Assembly: GCF_017798165.1 (NCBI RefSeq)
Contig: NZ_CP059068.1
Span: 1,488,001 to 1,552,000, forward strand
DNA: 64,000 nt
Direction: 5' to 3'
Source of the DNA: Rhodoferax sp. AJA081-3
GTDB lineage: Bacteria > Pseudomonadota > Gammaproteobacteria > Burkholderiales > Burkholderiaceae_C
The notes beneath the pieces were generated by a model. That model was not told where the DNA came from and ran no database searches. It saw only the letters and a program-made list of their open reading frames with translations. The position numbers and the translations under genes were made by a program. Each line of letters opens with the position of its first letter. Position 1 is the stretch's first letter. Of the stretch, positions 24,337-34,344 are shown piece by piece.

Positions 24337-25914
24337 ATGCATTGGATTACCTGGACTCAGTATGGCTTGCGGCTGATGGCATTCGCCATGATTTTCACAG
24401 GCGTTCATGCGGCGGACTTTGAGAAGCCCCCTTCTGCCAACCATGGATTTGTGTTCGTCACTTTGCCTGGCAGTGAACCCATCGATGCGCTGGTGTTGCG
24501 CTCAGTGGCCGACATGACGGACTATCGGCTCGCCAAGATTCCCAACCGCGAGGGCAAAACATTTGGACTGTGGTTGCCTGCGGGCGAGTACAAGATACAG
24601 AAGTGGCGCGACTCCTATTTAAAAGAGTACCCCAACCTTTCAGTGGCCCCAGGTCAACTGACCGACATGGGCAGCCTGGTACCGGTGCCGGTGGGTGATG
24701 GCCAGTTGGTGCTGCTGCCCCTGCGCAACGACGAAACACGGTCCAAAGCGCAGGCCACTGTGGCAGAACTTCAAGAAGCCCTGCCGTCAAAAGACATGCG
24801 CCCATGGGTTGTGGACCGCGTGCCCCCAGCCATTGCCGATTTCGTCGACGCCGACCCTGCCAATCGCTTTGGCCTGATTGGCGCGCTGCTCATGTACTAC
24901 GAAGGCCGTGCCAATGCATCGCCCATCAGCAAGCAACTGCGTGCTACTACGGGTGTTGATGCGTTTCTGGCCTTGGCCAAAACTGCTACGCCACCGCTCA
25001 CCCAAAAGCTGGTCGTCGATGCAAAAAGGCGCAGCTACTTTGGCGCCGCCTTGTGGCAGATCAGGGTGCGCGATACAGGCGGCGTTTGGGGCGCTCTGGA
25101 CACCGGCTCCTTGCACAACGTGACAGCCGTGGCAGCATGGGAAGACACACTGCTGGCCGGTTTCGAAAACGGCGTGGTTCGCATGAGTACGGACGGCGGT
25201 TTGAGCTGGAAGCTGGTTGCAACTTTGGACCGCGGTGTTGCTATCACGGACATCTCGCGCATCGGCGACCAGTGGCTGGTGACTGCGGCCCGGGGTGTGG
25301 TGGTGCGCAACTTGTTTCGCAGTGTTGACCAGTTGAGCATTTACGTGGCCCGTGCTGCAGACTTGTCAGACATCGCCAAACAGCGCGAGTTGGCGGTTGA
25401 GGTCGAGCCCCTGTTGCGTCCGAGCGCCGTGGCCTACAAGAACTTCTATTTCGTCAACGCCTATCCCAAGCTGTGGCGACTGGACACTTCGACCATGCAG
25501 TGGAGTGCGGTGGGCCCCGACACCGATGTGCATGGCTTTCAAGTCACCCCCGGCAACGGCACTTTGGCCGCGTACCGCATCAAGGGCGGTTTCTCCAAGC
25601 TTTTTGTTTCAACGGATCTCGGGCAGAGCTGGACCAAATACGACAACCCGCCCTACGTCATCATGGACATTCGATTCACCAACGCCCAGGATGGACAGGC
25701 CGTCCGCTGGAATGCGGGCGCTTTCTCAGGGGTGATCGAGCTTCTGCAGTATGACCGGGCCAAAGACGCCTGGAGCAAATTTACCGACGCGCCTGCGGGC
25801 TGCAAAACCATGCTGCCCGATGTGTCGAACATCGCAAAGCTCTGCGTGACCCGTGGCGGCAATATTTTGAACTTTGCCGACGGCAAGTGGCTAGCCGAAT
25901 TTGCGGTGGATTGA
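24337..25914 (+). CDS. Exported protein with BNR/Ycf48-like repeats
   Basis: A 525-aa protein with a signal peptide (cleavage near VHAAD). The C-terminal two thirds contains Asp-box-like repeats such as STDGGLSWKLV and STDLGQSWTKY, typical of beta-propellers (BNR/Ycf48-like), so a periplasmic or outer-membrane propeller is likely. The N-terminal ~150 residues are a beta-rich segment I cannot name. ATG 24337 directly precedes the signal peptide. It follows the two-component system and shares its candidate operator. The function is unknown. Confidence 0.7.
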   Translation: MHWITWTQYGLRLMAFAMIFTGVHAADFEKPPSANHGFVFVTLPGSEPIDALVLRSVADMTDYRLAKIPNREGKTFGLWLPAGEYKIQKWRDSYLKEYPNLSVAPGQLTDMGSLVPVPVGDGQLVLLPLRNDETRSKAQATVAELQEALPSKDMRPWVVDRVPPAIADFVDADPANRFGLIGALLMYYEGRANASPISKQLRATTGVDAFLALAKTATPPLTQKLVVDAKRRSYFGAALWQIRVRDTGGVWGALDTGSLHNVTAVAAWEDTLLAGFENGVVRMSTDGGLSWKLVATLDRGVAITDISRIGDQWLVTAARGVVVRNLFRSVDQLSIYVARAADLSDIAKQRELAVEVEPLLRPSAVAYKNFYFVNAYPKLWRLDTSTMQWSAVGPDTDVHGFQVTPGNGTLAAYRIKGGFSKLFVSTDLGQSWTKYDNPPYVIMDIRFTNAQDGQAVRWNAGAFSGVIELLQYDRAKDAWSKFTDAPAGCKTMLPDVSNIAKLCVTRGGNILNFADGKWLAEFAVD

Positions 25915-25947
25915 TCCACGCAACACACAACAAAATAGGAAATTGAC

Positions 25948-26949
25948 GTGATTATTTGGGGAAAGAAAATTGTCAGGAGTCACCTTGGCTATGCCGCGGA
26001 CTTCTGTCCCGTTTGTGCATGCGCAAGGCCATTTGCGCTGAACCGCGTGGGGTCGGCGGGGCATCTCTATTTCATAGCTGTGGGCGATGGTGACCTGGTG
26101 GGTTATGAGCGTGCTTGCATGGTGTGTACGGTTGTGCTCAAAGCAAACCCCACCCAGTATGCTGAAGTGGCGACCCGCCCCAGCGCGATTCTGGACCTGG
26201 TGAAACAAACCTTTCCGAATTTGATACAGGTGTACCAAGAGCGTTTGACCCTGGAGCGTGCTATCCGGCTTGATCCCACGATGGTGAGCGACGCCAACAG
26301 ACAAACGCTCCTCATGGAGCCTTTTCTTCTGCTATCGGTCAAAGTGTCAGAGCGCTTCGAGAATTCGGCGTTCAGCGCCAACACGGGCTTCCTGAAGAAT
26401 GAAGTGCTGCCGATACTGGCTCGCGCCCTGCGCCGCTTGCGCCCCACAGAAGCGGAGTTGAAAACTGCGTTGACGCGTATGGTGCAAATGAAGGAACCCA
26501 TAGGTTCCAAGATCAAACTGGCGGATCTGATGGCCGCACTTCAACAGCCGGCCTCGAACGATGCGGCGTTGGCACCTGCAAAAGCAGGAGGGCAAGCGCC
26601 GGTGCAGGTTGGGCACGCGGCCAAGCACCGCACTAATGCGGGAAAGCTGATGCGATGGTTGTCGTATTTCATCGCAGTGGGCGTGCTGGGTCTGGGCCTG
26701 TTGACACTTGTGCCCAGCGAAACCAAACAGGCACCTTCCGCGCTGTGGGTTATCTTGGCATTGGCAGGAATGGTCGGCTTTGCCGTCTACCGCGCGAGTG
26801 CAGCAGTCATGCAGGGATTGACCTGGGGGCGCACCGTGGGCAGCGCCTTTGGTGTGTTGCTGCTCTTTGGATTCCCGTTCGGCACAGCCTTGGGCGCGTA
26901 CCTTCTGTGGTGCTTGGGGCTGAAGTGGACCAGCGCTGATTTGGCTTAA
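25948..26949 (+). CDS. Hypothetical membrane protein with N-terminal Cys motifs
   Basis: A 333-aa protein of unknown family. The N-terminus carries CPVC (near residue 20) and CMVC (near 58), paired CxxC motifs that could bind zinc. A helical middle region follows. Near the C-terminus three or four hydrophobic segments can be seen (YFIAVGVLGLGLLTL, LWVILALAGMVGFAVY, FGVLLLFGFPFGTALGAYLL). The start is GTG 25948, with AGGAAA upstream. It is probably co-transcribed with the preceding exported-protein gene, 33 nt away. A dispersed repeat follows. Confidence 0.6.
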   Translation: MIIWGKKIVRSHLGYAADFCPVCACARPFALNRVGSAGHLYFIAVGDGDLVGYERACMVCTVVLKANPTQYAEVATRPSAILDLVKQTFPNLIQVYQERLTLERAIRLDPTMVSDANRQTLLMEPFLLLSVKVSERFENSAFSANTGFLKNEVLPILARALRRLRPTEAELKTALTRMVQMKEPIGSKIKLADLMAALQQPASNDAALAPAKAGGQAPVQVGHAAKHRTNAGKLMRWLSYFIAVGVLGLGLLTLVPSETKQAPSALWVILALAGMVGFAVYRASAAVMQGLTWGRTVGSAFGVLLLFGFPFGTALGAYLLWCLGLKWTSADLA

Positions 26950-26960
26950 AGTTGTCAACC

Positions 26961-27019
26961 CAATAGCTATAGTATTTATAGCAATACAAGCATAATTCAC
27001 GGGGGCTAGAGCCTCATTT
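26961..27019 (-). repeat. Dispersed palindromic repeat, copy B
   Basis: Read on the minus strand it carries GAGGCTCTAGCCCCCGTGAA followed by an AT-rich stem region (TTGCTATAAATACTATAGC). It lies between the converging ends of the membrane-protein gene and parC. Confidence 0.75.
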
Positions 27020-27040
27020 GACTCAAACCTCTTTAGCAAA

Positions 27041-29428
27041 TCACTCCACCCGCGTTACCGCGTTGGGCTTGAAGCCCAGGTCTGCCGCCTTGCCCTTGCG
27101 CCCACGTGCGGCGCGGGCGTTGTTGAGGCTGCGGATTTCCAGCGTCTCGTCGCGCTCTTTGCCACCGCGGCCAATGCCGTCGATGCGGATGCTGCGGGTA
27201 TAGGCTGCCGCGCCGGCCAGGGTGTCTTTGGCTTCCAGATCAATCAGCATAAGACCACGGCCACCATTGGCCATGGACTTGAGTTCGCTGATCTCAAAGG
27301 TCAGGATGCGGCCACCGGTGGATGCACAGGCCACATGGGTGGCAACGGGCACCATGGCGGCTGGCGTGCCCGCCACCGTGACCTTGCCCTGTGCGCCCGA
27401 TACCAGGGAGGGGCAGCACAGCGTCTCGCCATCGTTGACGGACACAAAGGCCTTGCCCGCCTTCTGGCGCGAAACCATGTTCTCCACTGTGGCCATAAAG
27501 CCGTAACCGGCTGTGCTGCTGAGCAGCAGCGTGGCGGCGGCCGGACCGGCAAAGTAGTACAGCAGTTGCGTGCCGCTTTCCAGCTCAATCAGCGTGGTGA
27601 CGGGCTGGCCATCGCCCCGGCCACCCGGCAGCAGCGACACAGCCACCGAGTAGACGCGGCCGTTGGAGCCAAACACCAGCAGCGTATCGACACTGCGGCA
27701 CTCAAAGGTGCCGTACAGGCCGTCGCCGGCCTTGAAGGCGAACGAGGTGGCCTCGTGGCCATGGCCGGTGCGGGTGCGCACCCAGCCTTTTGCGCTGACG
27801 ACCACGGTGACGGGTTCGTCCACCACTTTGATTTCCAGCACAGCTTTTTTCTCGGCCTGGATCAGTGTGCGGCGCTCGTCGGCAAAGGTCTTGGCATCGG
27901 CCTCGATCTCTTTGACCATCAAGCGGCGCAGCGCTGCAGGGTTGCCCAGAATCTCTTCGAGCTTGCCCTGCTCGGTGCGCAGCTCCAGCAGCTCTTGTTC
28001 GATCTTGATGGCTTCCAGCCGGGCCAGTTGGCGCAGACGGATCTCCAAAATGTCTTCGGCCTGGCGGTCGCTCAGGTTGAAACGTGCGATCAATGCCGCC
28101 TTGGGCTCCTCGGCCTGGCGGATGATGGCAATGACCTCGTCGATATTCAGCAGGACGAGTTGGCGGCCTTCCAGAATGTGGATGCGGTCCAGCACCTTGG
28201 ACAGGCGGTGTTGCGAGCGGCGCTCAATCGTTGTCTGGCGGAATGCAATCCACTCCAGCAGCATCTGGCGGAAGGATTTTTGGGTGGGCCGGCCATCCAG
28301 ACCAATCATGGTCAGGTTGATGGGGGCAGATGTCTCCAGGCTGGTGTGGGCCAGCAAGGCGGTAATCAGCTCCTGCTGGGAGATACGCGAGGTCTTGGGC
28401 TCGAACACCAGACGCACGGTGGCGTCTTTGTTGGATTCGTCGCGCACCACGTCCAGCACCGACAGCACACTGGCCTTGAGCTGGGTCTGGTCTTGCGACA
28501 AGGCCTTTTTACCGGCCTTGACCTTGGGGTTGGTCAGCTCTTCAATCTCTTCCAGCACACGCTGGCTGCTGACACCGGGCGGCAGTTCGGTCACCACCAG
28601 TTGCCACTGCCCGCGGGCCAGGTCTTCGATCTTCCAGCGGGCGCGCACCTTGAGCGAACCACGGCCGGTGCGGTAGGCATCGGCAATGTCGCTGGCGCTG
28701 CTGATGATCTGGCCGCCACCGGGGTAATCCGGGCCGGGCACCAGGGCTGCAAGCGCATCGTCGGCCAGGGCTGGCGTCTTGATCAGGGCCACGCAGGCGT
28801 CGGCGATCTCGCGCAGGTTGTGGCTGGGGATTTCGGTGGCCAGGCCGACGGCGATGCCGCTGGCGCCATTGAGCAGGCTGAACGGCAGGCGGGCCGGCAA
28901 CTGGCGCGGTTCTTCGGTAGATCCGTCGTAGTTGGGCTGAAAGTCCACCGTGCCCATGTCGATTTCATCGAGCAGCAGGCTGGTGATCTTGGCCAGGCGG
29001 GCCTCGGTGTATCGCATGGCAGCGGCGCCGTCGCCATCACGGCTACCAAAGTTGCCCTGGCCGTCGATCAGCGGATAGCGCTGCGAAAAGTCTTGCGCCA
29101 TGCGCACCAGCGCGTCGTACGCTGCCTGGTCACCGTGGGGGTGGAAGCGGCCCAACACATCACCGACCACGCGGGCGCTTTTGACGGGGCGGGCACCGGT
29201 GTTGCCATTGGCCCCACCAAAGCCCAGGCCCATGCGCGACATGGAATACAAAATGCGGCGCTGCACGGGCTTTTGGCCGTCGCAGACATCGGGCAAGGCG
29301 CGGCCCTTGACCACACTCAGGGCGTATTCCAGGTAGGCACGTTGGGCGTAGGTGGCTAGATTCAGTTCGTCATCACCGCCATCACGGGGCGGCTCGGCGG
29401 TCAGGTCAAGAGTGGCTTGGTCGGTCAT
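27041..29428 (-). CDS. parC: DNA topoisomerase IV subunit A
   Basis: A 795-aa type IIA topoisomerase cleavage subunit that decatenates replicated chromosomes with ParE. The N-terminal winged-helix/tower region has [30 protein letters not shown] and [10 protein letters not shown], whose Tyr is catalytic. The C-terminal beta-pinwheel is present ([19 protein letters not shown]). It lacks the GyrA-box run of GyrA, which supports ParC. The quinolone-position Ser of E. coli ParC is Gln here, which I recall as common in Burkholderiales. It is followed by a lytic transglycosylase and parE in the upstream direction. Confidence 0.93.
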   Translation of the reverse strand: MTDQATLDLTAEPPRDGGDDELNLATYAQRAYLEYALSVVKGRALPDVCDGQKPVQRRILYSMSRMGLGFGGANGNTGARPVKSARVVGDVLGRFHPHGDQAAYDALVRMAQDFSQRYPLIDGQGNFGSRDGDGAAAMRYTEARLAKITSLLLDEIDMGTVDFQPNYDGSTEEPRQLPARLPFSLLNGASGIAVGLATEIPSHNLREIADACVALIKTPALADDALAALVPGPDYPGGGQIISSASDIADAYRTGRGSLKVRARWKIEDLARGQWQLVVTELPPGVSSQRVLEEIEELTNPKVKAGKKALSQDQTQLKASVLSVLDVVRDESNKDATVRLVFEPKTSRISQQELITALLAHTSLETSAPINLTMIGLDGRPTQKSFRQMLLEWIAFRQTTIERRSQHRLSKVLDRIHILEGRQLVLLNIDEVIAIIRQAEEPKAALIARFNLSDRQAEDILEIRLRQLARLEAIKIEQELLELRTEQGKLEEILGNPAALRRLMVKEIEADAKTFADERRTLIQAEKKAVLEIKVVDEPVTVVVSAKGWVRTRTGHGHEATSFAFKAGDGLYGTFECRSVDTLLVFGSNGRVYSVAVSLLPGGRGDGQPVTTLIELESGTQLLYYFAGPAAATLLLSSTAGYGFMATVENMVSRQKAGKAFVSVNDGETLCCPSLVSGAQGKVTVAGTPAAMVPVATHVACASTGGRILTFEISELKSMANGGRGLMLIDLEAKDTLAGAAAYTRSIRIDGIGRGGKERDETLEIRSLNNARAARGRKGKAADLGFKPNAVTRVE

Positions 29429-29437
29429 GGAAACTTG

Positions 29438-30337
29438 TTAATTCGACAATTCTGTAAGGGACTGTGCCGCCTTGGCGGTCTGGCCCGAGCCGATCACCAG
29501 ATCGTGGGCGTGCAAGGGGTCGCGCCATGTCTTTTTGGCCTGGGCGTCTCCCTCTTGCGGGCTGCTCACGCCGTCCCATCGCAAATTGACATTGGCGCTG
29601 TGAAACTGGCCCTGCACACGGGCGCCTGTCGATGCCGCAGGGACAACCCCACGGGCCTGGGGATTGAGGCGCTGGTACAACTGCATGACGGAGCGCACGT
29701 AGTTCTGCGTTTCCTTGTAGTTGGGTATCTTGTTGCCCGCCCTTTGCACCGCGCCCTCGCCCGCGTTGTAGGCGGCAACGGCCAGCTCCAGCTGGCCGGG
29801 GAACATCTTGATCAAGTCGCGCAGGTAGCGCGCGCCAGTCTGGATATTGGTCTTGGGGTCGGTCAGCTTGGCGGATACCGTGCCGCGCTGGTCATTGGCC
29901 AAACCGTAGCGCTCTGCGGTTGCCGGCATGACCTGCATTAGACCGACCGCACCCTTGGGCGACACCGCTGTGGGGTTGAAGCGGGACTCGGTATGGATGA
30001 CGGCTTGTAGCAGCGCCATATCCAACTGGTGGGCATCGGCCGCGGTGCGCAGATGGTCCTTGACGGCCATGAAACCGGGAGACACTTCAATGGCCGCCAC
30101 GCTCTTGGCCGAGAACTCGGTTGTGCGGGCTTCCATTTGCCCGCTGCCAACAACCTCTGCGGTGTCCGCGCTGGACGCGGGCAGGCCGCGGAACATCAGC
30201 TGGTAACGTTTGTCGAGCTGGCTGGACGCAAAGTGTTTCACGCCCTTGGGATCGGTGTAGATCCACATATCGGCATAGGCCGCCTGACCTGCCAGCAGCA
30301 CCAGACCGACCAACAGGTTTTGGAGTTTTGCAGCCAT
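29438..30337 (-). CDS. Lytic transglycosylase (SLT/GH23-type), exported
   Basis: A 299-aa murein lyase that cleaves MurNAc-GlcNAc bonds. It has a signal peptide (LVGLVLLAGQAAYA) and a DUF4124-like start (MWIYTDPKGVKHFASS). The SLT domain at about 130-250 has the catalytic Glu in HTESRFNPTAVS, plus GAVGLMQVMPATAERYG and AVAAYNAGEGAV. ATG 30337 overlaps the parE stop (TGATG), so translation is probably coupled to parE. It lies between parE and parC, an arrangement that may be lineage-specific. Confidence 0.9.
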   Translation of the reverse strand: MAAKLQNLLVGLVLLAGQAAYADMWIYTDPKGVKHFASSQLDKRYQLMFRGLPASSADTAEVVGSGQMEARTTEFSAKSVAAIEVSPGFMAVKDHLRTAADAHQLDMALLQAVIHTESRFNPTAVSPKGAVGLMQVMPATAERYGLANDQRGTVSAKLTDPKTNIQTGARYLRDLIKMFPGQLELAVAAYNAGEGAVQRAGNKIPNYKETQNYVRSVMQLYQRLNPQARGVVPAASTGARVQGQFHSANVNLRWDGVSSPQEGDAQAKKTWRDPLHAHDLVIGSGQTAKAAQSLTELSN

Positions 30338-32307
30338 CACACGTCCACCTCGACCGAGTCGCCGTGCAACTCCATCAGTTCGCGCCGGGCGGCGGCCTCG
30401 CCTTTGCCCATGAGTTTGGTGATCAGCGCCTCGGTATCGCCAAAATTGATGGCGCCCAGTGTGACCGGCAGGAGGCGGCGGGTGTCGGGGTTCAGGGTGG
30501 TGTCCCACAACTGCTCGGCATTCATTTCACCCAGACCCTTGAAGCGGCTGATGCTCCACGCGCCCTCGCGCACGCCTTCTTTGCGCAATTTGTCGAGAAT
30601 GGCGACTAATTCACCCTCATCCAGCGCGTACGCCTTGGAAGCGGGTTTTTTACCGCGCGCGGGGGCATCCACCCGGAACAAGGGTGGACGGGCCACAAAC
30701 ACGTGGCCGGTTTCGATCAGTTTAGGGAAGTGGCGGAAGAACAGGGTCAACAGCAGCACCTGGATGTGGGAGCCGTCCACGTCCGCATCACTCAGTATGC
30801 AAACCTTGCCGTAGCGCAGGCCGGACATATCCGGCGAGTCGTTGGGGCCGTGGGGGTCGACCCCGATGGCGACCGAGATGTCGTGGATTTCGGTGTTGCC
30901 AAACAGGCGGTCGCGGTCCACTTCCCAGGTATTTAAGACCTTGCCGCGCAGGGGCAAAATCGCCTGGTTTTCCTTGTCGCGGCCCATCTTGGCGCTGCCG
31001 CCCGCAGAATCACCCTCGACCAGGAACACTTCGTTGTAGGCAATGTCCTTGCTTTCGCAGTCGGTTAGTTTGCCGGGTAACACGGCCACACCAGAGCTTT
31101 TGCGCTTCTCCACCTTTTGGCCGGCTTTTTGTCGGCTTTGCGCGGCTTTGATCGCCAACTCCGCCAATTTCTTGCCGTAGTCCACGTGCTGATTGAGCCA
31201 CAGTTCCAGCGCGGGGCGCACAAAACTGGAGACCAGACGCACGGCGTCACGGGAATTGAGTCGTTCTTTGATCTGGCCCTGGAACTGCGGGTCCAGCACC
31301 TTGGTGGACAACACATAACTAGCGCGGGCAAACACGTCTTCGGGCATCAGCTTGACACCTTTGGGCAACAGCGAATGCAGGTCGATGAAGCTTTTGACAG
31401 CGGTGAACAGGCCATCGCGCAGGCCGCTTTCGTGGGTACCACCGGCGCTGGTGGGGATCAGGTTGACGTAACTTTCGCGCACGGGTTGGCCGTCTTCGGT
31501 AAAGGCGACACACCAGGAAGCGCCCTCGCCTTCGGCAAAGTTGTCACTTTGGTTGTCTGCAAAACCTTCGCCTTCAAACAAAGGGATGACGGGGTCGCCA
31601 GTAAGCGTTTGTGTCAGGTAGTCGCGCAGGCCGCCTTTGTAGAGCCAAGTTTGGGTTTCTTTGGTTTTCTCGATCAGCAGCGACACGCTGACACCGGGCA
31701 TCAACACCGCTTTGCTGCGCAGCAGGTGGGTCAGCTCGGCCATCGGCAGCGCGGCGGACTCAAAGTATTTGGCATCGGGCCAGACACGTACCGTGGTGCC
31801 GGATTTACGGTCACCCTCGCCCGTTTTGCGCGCTTCCAGCGCCTGGGTGACGTCACCGTTTTCAAAGACGATGGTGGCCACCTGGCCCTCGCGATATGAA
31901 GTAGCCTCCAGGCGCTTGGCCAGGGCATTGGTCACGCTGACACCCACGCCGTGCAGACCACCGGAGAAGCTGTAGGCGCCGCCCTTGCCCTTGTCGAACT
32001 TGCCACCGGCGTGCAGGCGGGTGAACACCAGCTCGATGACCGGCGCCTTTTCTTCGGGGTGCATGCCAAACGGGATGCCGCGGCCATCGTCTTCTACGGC
32101 GATGGAGCCATCCACATGGACGGTGACTTTGATCTTTTTACCGTAACCGCCCAGGGCCTCATCGGCCGCGTTGTCCAGCACTTCCTGGATGACGTGCAGC
32201 GGGTTGTCGGTGCGGGTGTACATGCCCGGACGTTGTTTGACGGGCTCCAGGCCTTTGAGGACCCGGATGGAACCTTCGGAGTATTCGGGGGTAGCTTTGA
32301 CGGACAT
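30337..32307 (-). CDS. parE: DNA topoisomerase IV subunit B
   Basis: A 656-aa ATPase subunit. The GHKL ATP site has EVLDNAADEALGG, DDGRGIPFGMH and GLHGVGVSVTNAL. The transducer domain precedes the TOPRIM metal site (EGDSAGGSAKMGRD and DADVDGSHI), and the C-terminus ends in the QLWDTTLNP region. ~650 residues fits ParE rather than the ~800-residue proteobacterial GyrB. I chose ATG 32307, which gives the usual MSVKATPEYSEGSI start. It heads the parE-transglycosylase-parC cluster. Confidence 0.93.
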   Translation of the reverse strand: MSVKATPEYSEGSIRVLKGLEPVKQRPGMYTRTDNPLHVIQEVLDNAADEALGGYGKKIKVTVHVDGSIAVEDDGRGIPFGMHPEEKAPVIELVFTRLHAGGKFDKGKGGAYSFSGGLHGVGVSVTNALAKRLEATSYREGQVATIVFENGDVTQALEARKTGEGDRKSGTTVRVWPDAKYFESAALPMAELTHLLRSKAVLMPGVSVSLLIEKTKETQTWLYKGGLRDYLTQTLTGDPVIPLFEGEGFADNQSDNFAEGEGASWCVAFTEDGQPVRESYVNLIPTSAGGTHESGLRDGLFTAVKSFIDLHSLLPKGVKLMPEDVFARASYVLSTKVLDPQFQGQIKERLNSRDAVRLVSSFVRPALELWLNQHVDYGKKLAELAIKAAQSRQKAGQKVEKRKSSGVAVLPGKLTDCESKDIAYNEVFLVEGDSAGGSAKMGRDKENQAILPLRGKVLNTWEVDRDRLFGNTEIHDISVAIGVDPHGPNDSPDMSGLRYGKVCILSDADVDGSHIQVLLLTLFFRHFPKLIETGHVFVARPPLFRVDAPARGKKPASKAYALDEGELVAILDKLRKEGVREGAWSISRFKGLGEMNAEQLWDTTLNPDTRRLLPVTLGAINFGDTEALITKLMGKGEAAARRELMELHGDSVEVDV

Positions 32308-32423
32308 AGGGCGGTGATTGTAATCGCCACACCCTAACACAGCTGTATGCAAATACAGCCAGCAGGGAAAACGGCTTTGTGTTAACCCCAGCACCGCACC
32401 TTCGGATTGGCGACAATCTGCCA

Positions 32424-33650
32424 ATGCACCACGCCCCCAAACCGCTTTCCACCGCCCAGGTATTGGCCTGCGGCGCCATCATCGTCACGCTGTCCATGGG
32501 TATACGCCACGGTTTTGGCCTGTGGCTGCAGCCCATCACCACCGCCCAGGGCTGGACGCGGGAGACCTTTGCCTTTGCGATCGCCATCCAGAATCTGGCC
32601 TGGGGCATTTCCGGCATTTTTGCCGGCATGGCGGCGGACCGTTTTGGGGCATTCCGGGTCATCATTGTGGGATCGCTGCTGTATGCACTCGGGCTGGTGG
32701 GCATGGCCTATGCCAGCACGCCCTTGCTGTTTTCCCTGAGTACGGGCGTGTTGATTGGCATGGCGCAGGCCGGTACCACCTATGCGGTGATCTACGGCGT
32801 GATCGGCCGCAATGTGAGTGCCGACAAACGTTCCTGGGCCATGGGGGTGGCTGCGGCAGCGGGCTCGTTCGGGCAATTTTTGATGGTACCAACCGAAGGC
32901 TTTTTGATCAGCCACTTTGGCTGGCAAGAGGCGCTGGTGATGCTGGGCGTGGCGTCGCTGCTGATGATTCCGCTGGCCTGGGGGCTTCGCGAACCGGCGT
33001 TTGGGGGTGCTTCTGCTGCACCCCGCGAGCAGACCATCACCCAGGCGCTGCGCGAGGCCTTCAAATACCCCAGCTTCCAGTTGCTGATGGCGGGTTATTT
33101 CGTCTGCGGCTTCCAGGTGGTATTTATCGGTGTGCACATGCCCAGCTATCTAAAAGATAAGGGCCTGTCGCCCCAGGTGGCCAGTTACGCACTGGCGTTG
33201 ATCGGCCTGTTTAATGTGTTTGGCACCTACGCCGCCGGCGTGCTGGGCCAGAAGATGCAGAAGAAAAACATACTGGCCTTTATTTACTTCGCCCGCGCGG
33301 TGGCCATCAGCCTGTTTCTTCTGGCGCCGCTGACGCCCGCCAGTGTGTATGTGTTTTCCAGTGTGATGGGGCTGCTGTGGTTGTCCACAATTCCGCCGAC
33401 AAATGCCACCGTGGCGCAGATTTTTGGTGTGGCGCATTTGTCCATGCTGGGTGGTTTTGTGTTCTTCAGCCACCAGATCGGCTCCTTCCTGGGCGTCTGG
33501 CTGGGTGGTTATCTGTATGACAGGACCGGCAGCTACGACATCGTCTGGTACATCGCCATTGCACTGGGTGTAGCGGCCGCACTGGTCAACCTGCCGGTGA
33601 AAGAGGCGGCCATCGTCCGGCCCCTGCCACGGGATACGGTCACGCCATGA
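32424..33650 (+). CDS. MFS transporter (OFA/monocarboxylate-like)
   Basis: A 408-aa major facilitator with 12 predicted TM helices. The N-terminal GFGLWLQPITTAQGWTRE segment and the A-loop DRFGAFRVIIVG resemble the OFA/MCT branch, which moves small carboxylates. The substrate is not assignable. It is divergent from parE across a 116-nt gap. Its stop overlaps the start of a 41-aa membrane peptide gene (ATGA). Confidence 0.85.
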   Translation: MHHAPKPLSTAQVLACGAIIVTLSMGIRHGFGLWLQPITTAQGWTRETFAFAIAIQNLAWGISGIFAGMAADRFGAFRVIIVGSLLYALGLVGMAYASTPLLFSLSTGVLIGMAQAGTTYAVIYGVIGRNVSADKRSWAMGVAAAAGSFGQFLMVPTEGFLISHFGWQEALVMLGVASLLMIPLAWGLREPAFGGASAAPREQTITQALREAFKYPSFQLLMAGYFVCGFQVVFIGVHMPSYLKDKGLSPQVASYALALIGLFNVFGTYAAGVLGQKMQKKNILAFIYFARAVAISLFLLAPLTPASVYVFSSVMGLLWLSTIPPTNATVAQIFGVAHLSMLGGFVFFSHQIGSFLGVWLGGYLYDRTGSYDIVWYIAIALGVAAALVNLPVKEAAIVRPLPRDTVTP

Positions 33651-33772
33651 CGCTGCGCAAGCGCTTGGCTGTTGCAGCACTGGCCCTGGCCGTGTTGGCC
33701 GGGGTGTTTGTGCTGTACACCCGGCCAGACTTCATGGTGCAGATGGCCAACCAGGTGTGGGCCTGCTTTTGA
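33647..33772 (+). CDS. 41-aa small membrane protein
   Basis: A short ORF that overlaps the MFS stop by 4 nt (ATGA). It encodes a basic N-terminus (MTLRKR), one hydrophobic helix (LAVAALALAVLAGVFVLY) and a tail ending in MANQVWACF. The layout, the coupling and the overlap with the start of the next gene make it likely to be translated. I recall similar small proteins in Burkholderiales but cannot name a function. It might be an accessory to the transporter. Confidence 0.55.
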   Translation: MTLRKRLAVAALALAVLAGVFVLYTRPDFMVQMANQVWACF

Positions 33773-34320
33773 ACAGCCCCTCCCCTTGGGTTGAGCGCTG
33801 GTCGCATTTGCTGGCGCCTGGCACCACCGTGCTGGACGTGGCCTGTGGACCGGGCCGACACCTTGCCTGGTTTGCCGGGCGGGGCCACGCGGTCACGGGG
33901 GTTGACCAGGACATTGAACGGGCCCGCCAGCAGGTACCCAGCGCGGAGCTGGTGTGTGCCGACATAGAAGCCGGGGCCTGGCCGCTTCAGCGGGACGGGC
34001 AGATGCGCACATTTGGCGCGGTAGTGGTCACCAACTACCTGTGGCGTCCGCTGCTCGACAACATTGTGGGCAGCGTGGCGCCCGGGGGCATACTGTTGTA
34101 TGAAACCTTCGCCGCGGGCAACGAGGCGTTTGGGCGCCCCAGCCGGCCCGATTTCCTGCTGCAACCCGGCGAACTGCTGCGCGCCTGCACCGCGATGGAC
34201 GTGGTGGCGTACGAGCACGGTTACCTGCCCGATCCACCGCGGATGGTGCAACGCATAGCAGCGCTGAAGCCCGCTGCTGATGGGGCCAGGCCACCAGAAT
34301 CGAAGCGCATTGCACTCTAG
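33757..34320 (+). CDS. Class I SAM-dependent methyltransferase
   Basis: A ~187-aa Rossmann methyltransferase. Motif I is VLDVACGPGRHLAWFA, followed by the acidic VTGVDQD and motif IV-like VVVTNYLWRP. This is close to TehB/UbiE-type small-molecule methyltransferases, and the substrate is unknown. The start is uncertain: GTG 33757 or TTG 33769, the latter overlapping the small protein's stop. There is no ATG near, so coupled re-initiation is likely. It is upstream of dapA. Confidence 0.75.
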   Translation: MGLLLNSPSPWVERWSHLLAPGTTVLDVACGPGRHLAWFAGRGHAVTGVDQDIERARQQVPSAELVCADIEAGAWPLQRDGQMRTFGAVVVTNYLWRPLLDNIVGSVAPGGILLYETFAAGNEAFGRPSRPDFLLQPGELLRACTAMDVVAYEHGYLPDPPRMVQRIAALKPAADGARPPESKRIAL

Positions 34321-34344
34321 GTAAAATAGTTGATTACTGACCAA

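Noticed and set aside
27335..29359. 674-aa open frame antisense to parC
   Set aside because: It is a composition-driven shadow of parC in high-GC DNA: His/Gln-rich, with no domain, no RBS and no conserved motif.
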